A stretch of DNA of 64,000 bases from contig NC_088302.1 in NCBI RefSeq assembly GCF_032854445.1, forward strand, positions 30,659,979 to 30,723,978, in the 5' to 3' direction. Source of the DNA: Liolophura sinensis. Its lineage: Eukaryota; Mollusca; Polyplacophora; Chitonida; Chitonidae. The position numbers and the translations under genes are program-made. The notes beneath the pieces are model-generated. The model was not told the DNA's origin, searched no databases, and was given only the letters and a program-made list of their open reading frames with translations. Positions 14,062 through 26,948 of this stretch are shown in pieces (position 1 is the first letter of the stretch; each line of letters opens with the position of its first letter).

Positions 14062-14371
14062 CTTAAGCTAAAACTGTGAAAATCTTAATCTTCCTTTTTT
14101 GTTTGAACTTGAGTAAATTGCTAACTTGATTTTCTAGTGATGATCTAAGATTAATAGCCTCACCCGATTCTGTATCACCCCCTTTATCACCCCTCCCCAT
14201 CAATTCTCCTTACCCCTGAGGGTTTACACAGTAAACATACAGAACTCCTAACCAATATGTAAATAAAATTCCCATGTCATTTAGTTTCCTGCATGTAAGA
14301 AAAACACAAAAAGAGTAATCCATTATAGCCTAGCTAAATCTGGTTACAGGTCAATTATAGGACATTGTAAA

Positions 14372-14430
14372 TTTGAAATATTCTTGAGTACAGTGTAAAA
14401 CACAAATCAAATAAAAAAGTAAATAAATAA
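14372..14430 (+). mobile_element. SINE family 1, tail fragment
   Basis: Only the last 59 bp: TTGAAATATTCTTGAGTACA, GTGTAAAACAC and an A-rich tail. Confidence 0.75.
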
Positions 14431-14709
14431 GTTTCCAGTATCTGCAGAATATTATATAATAAAGTTACAGCATGATACATGTATTATTTTACTCTTTGTA
14501 CTGTAGCTGTGCTAGCTATTATTTTCAACATCAACTCCTAACATCTGTTTTTTTTTTTTTAGTGTCTAACAAAATCAAATCATTAACAATGGGATGAAAA
14601 GGCCACTAAGTTGTATTTAATAAGTTTTCCTGAATCTTTGTGTGAAGTCATTTCTTCAGATTACTGTATGTAAATCTTTATGATCATGGCTGAGGCTGTA
14701 TTGAATATC

Positions 14710-14863
14710 GTAAGTGGGGATGGTCTGACAGCAACCTGTGGATGGTCGTGGGTTTCCCCCGGGCTGTGTCCGGTTTCCTCCCACCATATTGCTGGCCGCC
14801 GTCATATAAGTGAAATATTCTTGAGTAAACCACCAAATCAAATAAATAAATAAATAAATAAAT
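14710..14863 (+). mobile_element. SINE family 1, 3' part
   Basis: Core from GTAAGTGGGGATGG; lacks the GTACGGCGTAAA segment; tail of AAAT repeats. Confidence 0.88.
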
Positions 14864-16548
14864 ACTGTATGGAATAACATCTCCAAACACTAGTGCTTAT
14901 GTTCTAGAGGATAAAATCACAACCTAGCTTACGTGTATGCAGATAGCATGGTTAGCAAATCTTGGCTTGGTTGAAGAATTGACCAATTGTCGCTGACATT
15001 CTATAGCGGTAAGAATTACTGCATATGTTATATAGTGAGAAGCATTTCTAGTATTCATTGATATTACTGAATAAAAACAACATTTTATTTTCCAACGGAA
15101 TGCACAAAGTTGTCCTCTGTGTTAGTGTCTGTACATACGCTTTATGATGATATCTTGTTTTACTGCCAAGGAAAAGGATGAGGTTGTTAAGGAATAGCTG
15201 TTGCCCATGTGAGGTATATTTTCTTGAAACAGAACCTCAGCATGTCATCATCGCAGCAAAGCAAGCTATTTTAGTCAAGGATGTGCTTCAACTATGTGCT
15301 TCTCTATTTATATTATGTCATTTGGTATGTTGTGTCAACTGAGAATTTACAAGTCATTAGATAATGGTCACAGGGAAAATAAATTAATATGACCTCTGGC
15401 CTTTTATGGGTGATGAAAACCATACTTTACATGAAATTGAGGTGGGATTTAGTTGATGCTTTTTATTGAAAATTGTGACCACCAAAAATATACAGTACCG
15501 GTAATTTACTTTAAAAATGTTCTCGGCAGTACACAATGCACAAGTGTTGTGGACCTCCGATAGATGTACAATGTACATGTACTTAATGTTGGTTTCAAGT
15601 CGTATTTTTTGTCTTATGTATCATTTATTTTGCAGCTTTAAAATACGGGTCCTTGTTGGTAGAATTTGGAAAAGGTAGCAAAACTGTGCCGTATAATATT
15701 TTCGACGTCGGGCTGTTAAATGCATTTACCTAATAAATTGTTTTTTTGTGGTGTCCCAGGGAGATTGTGCGTGTGAAACTAAAGAGAGGGTGTCTGAAGT
15801 GATAGTCATAGACTTGTTAGTTGAAATGAGTTACCGTTAACAGGCTCCAATTACCTGTCATTTGTACAAGCAACCAATAAGGTTTAACAGTTCTGCTGTC
15901 AAATTTGAGCTCTTGTGGCTCTGTTAAGATATTTACCTTTCATTTATACATGTATAAGCACTGAATAAGGTTTCCTATTTCTGCTGTCAGATTTTGGAGT
16001 TCTTGTGATGTCCTCTTATCTACATTACCTGTTCTATGACTATAATAATCAGAAATAATCCTATTTCATTGGTACTAGTTTATTATTTTTGCTCTACCCT
16101 TTAATAAACACTCATTTGTTCTGGCATAATTGTAAAACAGGACGTGGCAAAGAAAATGCTACTTCTCATCGCTGACCAATGAACCTGTCCTACAAGAAAT
16201 GTAGAAATGACCAATGAACTGTAAGCATTATACACACACTGTATCTACTTATGTATACCTATATCTGTATGTATATTCTGAAACTCTACTGTGATATTTC
16301 TCTGTCTGCGACCAGTCAGCTGGTCTCTCCACTTGTGGGTCATTTTTACAGATAACCTGTATTCAGTAACCAAATAGATGACCTTCAGAAAATCCAGAAG
16401 CCATTGTACGTCAAAGGTGGAAATAAATGTGATTTATTTCTGAACACGAATACTGTGTTGGAGAATGTCTTTTGTTGATACGACCATTTTTATTTATTTG
16501 TTTGTTGCATAATGTCTTCATACTCCGGACTGTTTCACGTTTATGGCA

Positions 16549-16640
16549 GAAGTCAGTTTTATAGGTGATGAAAACCAGATTTCTTAGAATAAACCACTGA
16601 CCTAAGTGATGTAAGTGGTAAACTTTCCCACGTTACAACC
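16549..16640. repeat. Dispersed repeat copy 1 (GGTGATGAAAACC type)
   Basis: Shares TTTTATAGG, GAAAACCAG or GGAAACCAG, TAAACCACTG and a following GGTAAACTT-like stretch with 22311-22395. The order is the same and the sequence diverged. It resembles a common molluscan interspersed repeat, but the family is not identified. Confidence 0.45.
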
Positions 16641-18744
16641 AAACCTGAACATGTAACATGGGAAGGAAAGTGGTTTTCAGTGGAATTCAAATAAAACCAC
16701 CTTTACTGTCTTTGTGAATGCTGTCATTGAGACCACCAAGTTTGTACCAAAATAACAAAACCAAAAATTCCAACTGATACAAAAAAAAACCTACCCTATT
16801 TTTTCTCTAAATCTTGGGTTACCCGTAAAAATGAATTTCATATGTTTAGCCCCAGTTATAAGGTTGTGATGTAATACGAAATCCTGCTTCTCCACATGAA
16901 TTTCCTTCAGAATGATGGGTGTAACACATGGACATTAGTCTATCTGGTAACGTACTGATCTCCCTCTACAGTGTGATTTCATCTTGTATGATTTTCACGC
17001 TAGTCAATATTCTCGCCCAGGTTCTGAGGACAGGAGGGGAAAGGGAATCTGAAGGATAATACAGAAATGGCAAAAAAATGTTCAAAGGAAAAGAAAATGC
17101 CAATGTAAAGTATAGGTGTGATAGAAAGTCATTAATAACAGTTTGATTTATTTCTTTAAAAATTTTTCAATGTAGGAAAATGCATCTGAAACTTTGGATT
17201 CTAAACTTTGGTGGCCTTTTCTGACTATACTGGCAACAGTAGTATCATGGTTTTATCACTCACCGAGACTTCTGGTATTTCAACAATAAAATGTATGCAC
17301 ATACAGATCCATTAATAGATTTATCTAAAACTGGCCATAAAACAAACTATTTCAAGCAAACTATTTATATCTTGTTCAAAACAGACCACTGCAGAATCTG
17401 ATGTTTTCAAACCATTTTACTCTGTTGAAAAACTTATAAAAACTATATTCCTGGAGAGTGTTCAATGGCTTTTCACGTGATAAATACTTCATTTTAGTGT
17501 TTTCTCTGCCTTTAATAACCCAAGAAATTCACAGAAACAAACATCTGGAATGTACAGCACTTTTTTACTTATCAAATAATGTAGAACATCAAGCACACCT
17601 GTATAACAGGGACGCAACCCGTATGAAGGCAGAAGGCTGAAGTAAGCACAAAATGCCCCTATTTCAATATCTTTTATAGGTATGTGGGTGGCATGAGAAC
17701 ATATAAGCTTGTGGAGGCAATATCAGATTACAGGTAGGTGGAGATGTTCAGCTGTTTTGATCAGGGTAAGGATGGGGGTGGGGGGTCTTAAAAGTCCTGT
17801 GTTTCTTCTCTGAAATAAACCCATAGTTACATGGGTAGAACACAGTACAGTTTCTTAATTTTAATAAATGCCCTAAGGGTTATACATACATACTGTACAT
17901 AGTTACATTACACACCTGTACACATACACATGTAGACAAATATAGAGAAATGCCTGAACAAAAGTAAGCAAACCATCTGTAGCACATGTTAACTGATGTA
18001 TATACAACCTGAAGGCATGCCACAAGAGTACAAACATCCAGGTAAGCAAACTACAAATTCCTTGATCACTACGATCAAAAGGACAATACTCTGCATTTCT
18101 GTCCTACCTACCTAATTGTAAATACTCTTTTCAAACATTCAATGGATTGGTCCTTAGCCCAATGCCAATTACAAGATCCACAACAGATCATTCAAATCTG
18201 TGTGTAATAGACGGAAGTCCATGGTCCTCTGTATCAGGAGCACAAGTGCCAACCCATGAACTAACTTTTGTCTTAATCCACTTATAACTTTTTTCCTGAA
18301 GTTGCTGATGAAAAGACACTAATTTATCGCCATTGAAAACATGACCTCCTTTGACAGTAATAATGACAAGTTTTCAGTTCCAATTTATGCCATTCACAAT
18401 ACAAAGAAAAAAAATTATTGGCACACAACAGAAATTTCTGAGTACCAGTTCAGCTTCAATTTTCGCATTCCCGTCAATTATACATACAGGTAATATGGAA
18501 ATGTAGAAAAAGAAAAGACCTTTTTCAATGTAAACTAAATTCACAATAGTACAGCACCTTTCCTGCCTTAAGTCACAACGTGCAATAGTTTTGTATAAAC
18601 TGGAATCCAATGGTATTTTTGTGCAATCTGGGTTATGTGCACACCTAATCAGCAAACAATTCACTGCTCGAAAAACTAGATACCGAATTAGACACCTGAA
18701 TTCACTTAAATTTTTAATGAACATTACATTAATCTAACATGTAT

Positions 18745-18880
18745 GCCAGCAACCTGTGGATGGTCATGGGTTTCTCTCGGGTTCTGTCCGGTTTCCTCCC
18801 ACCGTAATGCTGGTCGCCGTCGTATAAGTGAAATATTCTTGCGTACGGCGTAAAACACCAATCAAATAAATAAATAAATT
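18745..18880 (+). mobile_element. SINE family 1, 3' part
   Basis: Core from GCCAGCAACCTGTGG to an AAATAAATAAAT tail, in the DLC1-PRCP interval. Confidence 0.88.
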
Positions 18881-18958
18881 AATCTAACAAAGGAATTTCA
18901 AATGTCTGCACAATTCGAAGACACTTCAATACATCAATAAAGACCCAAAAGACCAAAA

Positions 18959-19063
18959 TCAACACATGTATTTTAGTAATAAATCAACACATGTATTTTA
19001 GTAATAAATCAACACATGTATTTTAGTAATAAATCAACACATGTATTTTAGTAATAAATCAAC
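18959..19063. repeat. 25-bp tandem repeat, about 4 copies
   Basis: Four perfect or near-perfect head-to-tail copies of a 25-bp unit containing AACACATGTATTTTAGTAAT, just beyond the PRCP stop. Confidence 0.9.
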
Positions 19064-19408
19064 CTGAAATTTCTAAATAATTCCTTTTCCACTCAAAAAA
19101 ATATTCATCTGCCTGGAATGAGAGGACTTAGAAAACAACATTTAACTTTCAAATGATCTATTCAATTACATGGCTGCCGTTGTATAATTAACAATTCTTG
19201 AAAAAGTTGATTAACTCCATAACTCTAGTAGCTCCTGTTTTTCATCTGAAGGTGTAAAGACTTGAACACCAATAGCAAGATGTATGGCTTCTCACAGCCT
19301 ATTTCAGAAGGCAAGATTTTCGAAGGTATTGTATCGTTATAATCAGATGTCTATGTTTTTTTGTTTTGTCTTTTATATTTTTATAGTAATACTATACAAC
19401 TGCATTAA

Positions 19409-22400
19409 TTATTTAAAATTCTTCCAGTAATCTGATATCCAGCCCTGGATGATCTTTTTCTCCTGTGTCCGTGCTGCCACCACATCAGTAGGATCAGCTG
19501 GGTTAGAGCTCCTTAGGTCTAAATGATGAGCGCCTTCAGGTATTACTATGGCAACCAGAGTGGGCGATATGGATTTCAGCACTCCTGAAGTTGACCAGGG
19601 GTCTAACAAACCATTGCTGAAATTATAAAACAGGAAGATATTGGGCTAGTAAGTTATGACCTTACAATTCATACACGTACACGCATAAAGCCTTGACATA
19701 TGCGGAGGAAAATGTTGAGTCAGAGTTTTGATGTGTATCTTCCAGTTTCTTTCCAACAAGGTAGGCCAATGATAAAACCATATGTGGGTTTGACAAAGAA
19801 TAAAGTCTGACCCTAAAATTGTGCCCGGAACGGGGTGGGGGGGATGGGGGGATGGGTGGGGGGGTAATGGAAGCAATACGTAGTCACACTGCTTAGAAGG
19901 CCTTTAAAGTGATCTCATGTGAGTTTTGCTGGAGATAACACACATTCAACCGACACGATATACACTATAAGCACTTATCTGTGGGTTAAGTTAAACCTAT
20001 GGGAAAGGGGGAAAGCTTGTAAAACTTGCAACAGGCCAATGGTTTACTCGTAGCACCTTTGTTTTCTCACTTCATAACAAATTACTGCTGTTTTAGGAGC
20101 TGGGCATTAAACAGCTACTCCAGCATCAAGACCTATATATATCTTAAAAGCAGGGTTAAATGATAAGTATTGAGATTTCTTAAATTATTAAAAAAAAACT
20201 TAATTGTATTAACACCTCTGTTGTTAGTTTCGGAGTAGAATATGGAAACAAAAGCTGACATATAGGTGTACGACCTACTTTCAATCATGCGTGACATCAT
20301 TCTGCCTGATTCGTTACATTTGTTACATAATGTTATTCATCATAATCTTTTTTAACCGCATCGTTAGCTCTGTTCTATCATGTATCTTTCACATCAGTTT
20401 AACAATGCCGCCTTGCATACCTTGGGACTAACGTAGCAATTTAAACACCAATCAAGTAAATAAATCCAATTTCAAGGATTCTTTGAGCATAATTATTCAA
20501 AATAATAAGAACTCAGCCTTACCTAAAAATAATGTTAGAAGCTGCCTTAAGGTTCCTGCTCCAGTAGACTAGGGGACCCCAATCGGGTCTGGGGGTGAGA
20601 GGGAAGTGCCAGTTCTTGGAACAGCCAGCAGCATATGATGTAAAGTTCCATGAGAAAGGCTCAAACATGTCTGACTTGCCATCTGCACAGATGGCCTGGA
20701 CCATCTCTGTACATGCCTGAGAACAAGATAATCATTGGTCTCACTGGTAACTTTTGTTTTTCTGAATAATTACCCTCCTGTACTAAGCTGGTGAAAAGAC
20801 AACTGAAATGTGTATGTTTTACAGTAAATATCTTATGTATGTATTTTCAAACGATTTTCCACCAACCAATCACCCTTCTGTGCTCATGGTTTGCACAGCA
20901 GGCCATTAAATGCTGATTTACTGTGTATTTACAAACATCTTGTGTTTTAGATGCAATATTAACTTGTGACAAAGATTCAAATACATGAACATTGTTCAAC
21001 TGCAATAAAAAGAAACAACTGCTAATAAAAGTGTATAATATATAAATTAAGGTAGCTGTTTGGTTGTATCGATGAAGAACATGAGACTACAGCGGAATAC
21101 ACAAAATCTTTCACCTCTGGCATAAATAAATGTCTTGGGCATGTGGGAGAAACACAATGAAATTGAATTGGCTCTTGGGCTCATCAAAAAACAGGGCTCA
21201 TATCACAATTCATAGAGCTACATTATAGCCGAAAAGTTTTGGAGACATTACATTCAAAAGAGCTGTGGACCAAAATACAAACTTTCTACTAGATAAATGG
21301 ACAATAACAATAATGGCTGAACTCACCTGGTAGCCCCACCCCTTGTCTCCTAAAGACGCTGTTCCTTGCTGGTTAATGTCTAGACATTTAGCCTGACCTG
21401 TGTAGTTATAATACAAACTGACAGCTTCAAAGATGCCTTCCAATAATGGCTGTCCAGTCAAAGGACTTGATAATGATCCACAAGCTTTCTGTAATACAAA
21501 AAGAAACCGTGTGTAATTTCAAGATTTCCTGACCCAGGATTCATACACAACATTGTAAATTAACACAACAAAATATGAGTAGTCTGCCCCTGAAATACGT
21601 ACTGGCCATCGACAGGTGCCCATGATCGATGCCAACTGGTGCCACTACCATATCAGCATTTCAACTGCCCAAACACCAACAGTTTCTACAGAGGAAGACA
21701 GAATGAATCACAAATTTAAGAAAACTGCAGAAGTCTGATAAGGGCATTGTAAACAGCCAAAATTATAATCTTAACTTCAGGATGTGACCAATGGCCAAGG
21801 TCACGTCCCATCTCCACTTCAAACATTCAAGGTACGACAGCAATGAGTGCATTCACTGAAAAGTTATGGCTCAGTCAGACTAAATGTCAGAATCAATGCT
21901 CACAGCCAAAGGCAAATAAAATGACAACTATATAGATTGTAGTTAAACAGGTAGACCTTAAGGGGAGGAAACAAAAACATATTAGATTCTTCGCAACAGA
22001 TTCTTCGCATCCAAATTCCTGCACTGTAGAGAGAAAATTATCACATTATCATATAAAAAGCAGTCAAAATGATCACCTTTATCGGCCAAGCTGGCAGGGG
22101 TTCCAAGAAGCTGGCAGGGTAGGGGTAGTTGACCATTGCTAAATTGCCCCAGGTATCAGAGAGCCAGGATTTGAAGTCAGCCACATCCTCAACATTGGCT
22201 AGAGGTTTACACAACCTGAACATAGAGCTGAGGCTCTGGCGCCCTGCTCCTACAACAAGGGTTCAATTTATTTATACATTTGATTGTTGAATTTTTCATT
22301 TATAATATGACAGTAAGTTTTATAGGCGGAGGAAACCAGTGTGCCCAGGGTAAACCACTGGCCTTTGGCAAGTTACTGATAAACTTTTCAATGTGTGATA

Positions 22401-25400
22401 TACAGATATACACACCATAATTGATGGAAGACATTTCCCTATGTGAGAATCACATTTAACAAGATAAACACACAATTAACACAGAACAATTATGTTTCCT
22501 TGCTGTGCATTTATCGCTATGATTCCTAGAAAATGCATGTAAAACACCTATCAAACAAACAGAGTCCTAGAACATGTACATGTAGAATCAAGAGGTTGTA
22601 ATGATCAGACCTCCTTTTAAGAGGTAAACCTCTGCCCTCTGCCCTTTCTGTCAGCATTTAATGATCTCACAATGCCTTTTATGTCTCATTCAAGTTCCCG
22701 TCATTTCTGAAACATTTACATTTTTCGTTCTAGAAACAGCAAGAGTTCTAAACCTCAAGAAAAGAAATGATAGAATGAATAATAGGCAGTTTTTCAAATA
22801 CATTATCGGTACATCAAAAAAGGGGGTATAATTTTAAAGCATTGATACTCCCTTTCAAAATACTTCAGCCCTAGTGGCAGAGACAAGATCTGATTGATTA
22901 TATTTCGTTCTAGAAACAACAAGAGTTCTAAACCTCAAGAAAAGACCCTCGTGATAGAATTCATGATAGGCAGTTTTTCAAATACATTGTCAACATAAAT
23001 AATCGGTACATCAAAAAAGGGGGTATAATTTTAAAACATTGAGACTCCCTTTCAAAATGCTTCAGCCCTGGTGTTAGAAACAAGATCTGATTGATTTGAT
23101 CGGTGTTTTATGCCATACTCAAAAAGATGTCTTATACGATGAGCTGTCTGCAGTACGGTGGGAGGAAACCGTGCACAGCCAGGGGAAACCCACGACCAAC
23201 TGCAGGTTGTGGCAGAGATGAGAAGTCAAACAACAAACTCAGTTAATTGGTTTCTGCAGATGTAGTGGTAATGCCAAAAATGGACACATGAACTACCAAT
23301 GTGACCTGCAATATAACTAAATAAATATTTTCTTTCTCTGGTATGTTTTTTTTTTAGGGCAAACCCAGCTCAAGTACATAAGATTTACAATTTTAAAAAG
23401 TTCACGAATTTTGCAATTAATGGTAATTAAAACACATGCACGGCTTCAACAATGAAACAACCATATCATGTTTTTGTGCTTTTTATGGATGCAAAAAATT
23501 GAGTTCTATACATGCAATACTTTTTGAGATACCACCTTTAACATTTATCACCACATTAATTCCAATACACGAGAAGCGAAGTCATTGTTTTTTGGAATTA
23601 AGGAATCAACGCTTGAACATCTCCCTGTACTAGTTTGCTGTATATGTACCAGTATGCAACATCTTAACTCAAGACCACCTTTAACATTTAATTAACTTAA
23701 CATTGTTGTAACTGTTACTGGATGTTAACACTAACGGTTCGGGTATGATTTAGCTATGCCTGTACTTCATAAAGGTGAGCTAAAAATTCAACCCCATGAC
23801 TTGGCCTGTAGAGAACACTTATGCGTACATATAGAAGCTGTGTTTTTTTTGTAAATAAAAAGGCACTTACCTGTGCTTCCTACTTTGTTAATGTCTGCCC
23901 ATGACTGCCTAATGTTATCTGCACAGGTAGGAGAAGCTTTGACGTAAGGCTTTGTGGCTGTGGACATGTATGCTTCACAGTTTGTCAATTCAGAGAATTC
24001 AAAGATGGGTGCTGAAGCTGCCAGAGACCTGATGTAAAGACGAACACAGCTGATATTACACAATTCAGAGTTACTGATTTAAATACCGTAAGTATGTTTT
24101 AATAACAAACACCAAAAATTCACTAAACTCCACTTAGTTTCATGTAAATCAGTAATATTTCTTTCTTAAATCTGGCATTATCCTCATGACACCTGTATAT
24201 GAACAGGCAAATACATGTACCAGTAAGAAAAGACAGATAAATCCGTAGTATCATTGTCGAAAATTATGATCTCTGGAAAAACGTCTTATGTACTCAATTT
24301 GGTGTGTATCAAATCAAGCAGGAATAAAATGTGTGCAAATACCAGTAAGAAAAGACAGATAAATCCGTAGTATCATTGTCGAAAATTTTGATCTCTGGAA
24401 AAACGTCTTATGTACTCAATTTGGTGTGTATCAAATCAAGCAGGAATAAAATGTGTGCAAATACCAGTAAGAAAAGACAGATAAATCCGTAGTATCATTG
24501 TCGAAAATTATGATCTCTGGAAAAACGTCTTATGTACTCAATTTGGTGTGTATCAAATCAAGCAGGAATAAAATGTGTGCAAATACCAGTAAGAAAAGAC
24601 AGATAAATCCATAGTATCATTGTCGAAAATTATGATCTCTGGAAAAACGTCTTATGTACTCAATTTGGTGCGTATCAAATCAAGCAGGAATAAAATGTGT
24701 GCAAATACCAGTAAGAAAAGACAGATAAATCCGTAGTATCATTGTCGGCCATTATGATCTCCGGAAAAACGTCTTACGTACTCAATTTGGTGCGTATCAA
24801 ATCAAGCAGGAATAAAATGTGTGCAAGATCACCCAGATTCAAGCAAAAACAGAAAAGATGAATGTTTTCAGCTGTTACAGGCACAATGACTTTCATAAAA
24901 TGTGATCATTTACTTCAGCTGGACATCTTTAAACATTAAGTCTGATTGTTTAATAGGATAATACAAATCCACCATGATTCTCATGCTTCTGGTTTCTATA
25001 CATATTTACAGAAATCTAATATTTCTATTGGGTTAAGACCTATACTTGTATAGCATTTACCTACCCGACCACCACATTTGGGTACTTAAGCCTGAACCAA
25101 GAAGCCAGCATTCCCCCATAGGATCCCCCAAAAGCCACCACAGGTGAGTTCTTAGCTCCAGGTAGAGAAGATTTAAGGGAGGTAATCAGTGAGCCAAAGT
25201 CAGCCAGGGCTTGTTCTGAAGTCAGGTAGTTCAAGTGGTGGGCATCCTATAAAAACAAATATTGATAAAGTCACAATCATACATTATAATTTGAGAGGAA
25301 CTTCCTACAGTTTGTCAGATGGTTCAAGTACTAACTCACTATAGGCCTAACTACTAGCCTCTCAATTCAATGAGGTTGTGAGCTCAAATCCAGCTTTCAC

Positions 25401-26833
25401 TGCGCTAGCTGGGTACCGCTCTAAGTCAGCATGTTTTTTCAGGTTCCACCACCCATTATAAATCTGATACGGGCTGTATCCTTAGTAGATGTGCCAAATT
25501 CTTGAGTAGTGAGTGAGTGATTGGGGTTTAACATCGTACTTACGAATTTTTCAGTCATACGACAACTAGGGAATCCTTAGAGTGCATGTAATGTGCCTCC
25601 TTGTTGCAGGAGGGCAAATTCTTGAGTGAAACACCAATCAAATAAATAAATAAATCATAATAAGGGCTCACGAATTACATTACTTTGGCAACTATATAAT
25701 CTACAAGTAAAGTAGTCCTTACATGTACACCTAGCCATGAAATATAAACACTTACCTTGTACGATTCTGATCCATAAGGCATAGATAACCCATAGTATCT
25801 ATGTTCAGCAAATATCAGCAGGGCTTTAAATTCTGGAGCAATGTCCCAAAGAAACCCCTGAAAGCAATAGTAACCCACCCAGCTTAAGCAAGAACATTAC
25901 AAAGAAAAAAAAGAATTTATTGAATATTAGGAACAACAAATGCTAACCGTTTCATACCAGAGTTCATTTAGTACCACTGCCGGTAAGGTACATTTAGCAT
26001 TTTACACTTCTCTAAAAGCTAGTGTTAATGGAATCATATTTATAGGAAAACTATAGCCAAACGCTGCTTAATACTTAGATTGTATTGGGTACACATACTA
26101 ATATTCTTACATGCAGTGTAGAATAGATTAAAATGTTAAAATCTTACAGTGTTGTTGCAAAACCATGTTATGTCACCCTCATTTCCTGTGTAGAGAAAAA
26201 TGGGTCCTTCGTTTTTATCCCAGAATTGATCTGCCAGCAAGTAGCGCTGTTGGTACGTGTCTGTATTCTCAAACCCAAAGTGATCCACCTGGAAAAAAAG
26301 ATTGGCCGGTACAAAAAGGTTTCAGGAAAATATGCTAATAAACCTAACTCAAGAATATTTCACTTACACAATGGTGGCCAGCACTCATTTTAGTTTCAGG
26401 GTAGAGCCAGCATACTGATTATACATGTGTGCATCCAGAAGGACTCCCTAGTTATGAAAGTTAACTCTAAATAGTATACCTGTAAACAAAAGTAAATGAA
26501 GAGTTAAACACGGGACTTCAGCTTTGAGTCTCATTGCTTTGGATATGGCTGTTGTTACTAGTAGAACTTAAATCTGACGTCTTATAATACACGACTTAAT
26601 ACAACTCTAATAAGTGTTATATTATTTCAGTCCCATCAATTGATATGTATCATATATCATCTCTATCATACAACCTGCTGCTTGAAGTAGAAAGTTTTGT
26701 AGTCAATCTTTCCTGCAAGATCTGTTGGATTTCTGGGATTGTATGGAGATATGCGTCGTATTCCAGCTGCTTGCGGGACAAAATTTCCAAAAATAACGAC
26801 ACAAACCAAGCCAAAAAAGCATCCCACATCCAT
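19409..26833 (-). CDS. PRCP: Lysosomal Pro-X carboxypeptidase (prolylcarboxypeptidase, peptidase S28)
   Basis: Serine carboxypeptidase that removes a C-terminal residue following proline, for example from angiotensins, in lysosomes (family knowledge). Exons in transcript order: 26833-26675, 26288-26148, 25857-25756, 25246-25065, 24028-23871, 22249-22077, 21488-21327, 20716-20523 and 19616-19409. GT-AG borders and phases agree, and the total is 492 residues against about 496 in human. The start ATG is followed by a hydrophobic signal peptide ([16 protein letters not shown]). Catalytic elements are visible: the serine in FGGSYGGM, the aspartate in NGLLDPW and the histidine in [36 protein letters not shown] and PLPAWPIK match PRCP better than its paralogue DPP7. 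It is head to head with SPCS3, 115 bp apart. Confidence 0.95.
19832..19864 (+). other. G-rich tract, possible G-quadruplex
   Basis: Runs of four, seven, six, three and seven or more G separated by one or two bases lie on the + strand in the last PRCP intron. The tract satisfies the simple four-run G-quadruplex pattern. It is on the non-transcribed side of nothing known; the PRCP transcript itself would carry the C-rich strand. Confidence 0.6.
22311..22395. repeat. Dispersed repeat copy 2 (GGTGATGAAAACC type)
   Basis: Counterpart of the copy at 16549-16640, inside a PRCP intron. Shared blocks are the TTTTATAGG start, GGAAACCAG and TAAACCACTGGCC. Confidence 0.45.
22723..23095. repeat. Tandem duplication of about 185 bp in a PRCP intron
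   Basis: Two adjacent copies begin with TTTCGTTCTAGAAACA and end with CAAGATCTGATTGATT. They share the AAAAAAGGGGGTATAATTTT block. The second copy has small insertions relative to the first, so the duplication is not brand new. Confidence 0.85.
23090..23216 (-). mobile_element. SINE family 1, diverged copy in a PRCP intron
   Basis: Reverse complement shows CCAGCAACCTG-like, GGTCGTGGGTTTCCCC and CGGTTTCCTCCCACCGTA core pieces, then a decayed tail. Old copy. Confidence 0.75.
24221..24828. repeat. 122-bp tandem array, 5 copies, in a PRCP intron
   Basis: CAGTAAGAAAAGACAGATAA recurs at 24221, 24343, 24465, 24587 and 24709, an exact 122-bp period. Copies differ by only a few bases each, so the expansion is recent. 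It lies between the exons at 25065 and 24028. Confidence 0.95.
25330..25657 (+). mobile_element. tRNA-derived SINE, composite, in a PRCP intron
   Basis: A tRNA-like stretch has GTGAGCTCAAATCC (B box) at about 25378. A tail motif AAATTCTTGAGT appears at 25496 and again at 25615, followed by CACCAATCAAATAAATAAAT. The piece between (GGGGTTTAACATCGTACTTA) belongs to another repeat, so this looks like one element interrupted by another. Confidence 0.55.
26348..26386 (-). mobile_element. SINE family 1, short fragment
   Basis: Reverse complement matches GCTGGCC-CC-TTGTGTAAGT and GAAATATTCTTGAG of the core. It lies between the first and second PRCP exons. Confidence 0.65.
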
Positions 26834-26948
26834 GGTGTTGTCACTATCTTATCATGTGCCGAACGCCACATGATCTAGCAACCGAGGCGTTAAATGTACG
26901 AGTGCCAGCTGCTTTGACGGATACCTTGATGACTGAAAAAGAGGAAAC
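26834..26948. promoter_or_regulatory. Bidirectional promoter of PRCP and SPCS3
   Basis: Only 115 bp separate the two divergent start codons, so both 5' UTRs and the core promoter overlap here. At 26851-26874 there is a perfect 8-bp inverted repeat, ATCATGTG - 8 bp - CACATGAT. Each arm contains the TCATGTG E-box variant (M-box) bound by MiT/TFE factors, which control lysosomal genes in vertebrates. Use of that site here is inference. No TATA box is evident. Confidence 0.7.

Larger units (their letters stand above)
12217..19408. other. DLC1-PRCP convergent intergenic region / DLC1 3' UTR
   Basis: No coding exon recognised on either strand. It holds DLC1 3' UTR of unknown length, several + strand SINE fragments (13903-14061, 14372-14430, 14710-14863, 18745-18880), a 25-bp tandem repeat near 19 kb and short poly-T and poly-C runs. 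AATAAA at 16422 followed by GT-rich sequence could end a long DLC1 transcript. Confidence 0.6.

Noticed and set aside
16141-16300. Alternative last DLC1 exon after TTGTAAAACAG
   Set aside because: The frame ends after about ten codons and the known family C terminus (EGPETKV) is already encoded at 12093-12216.
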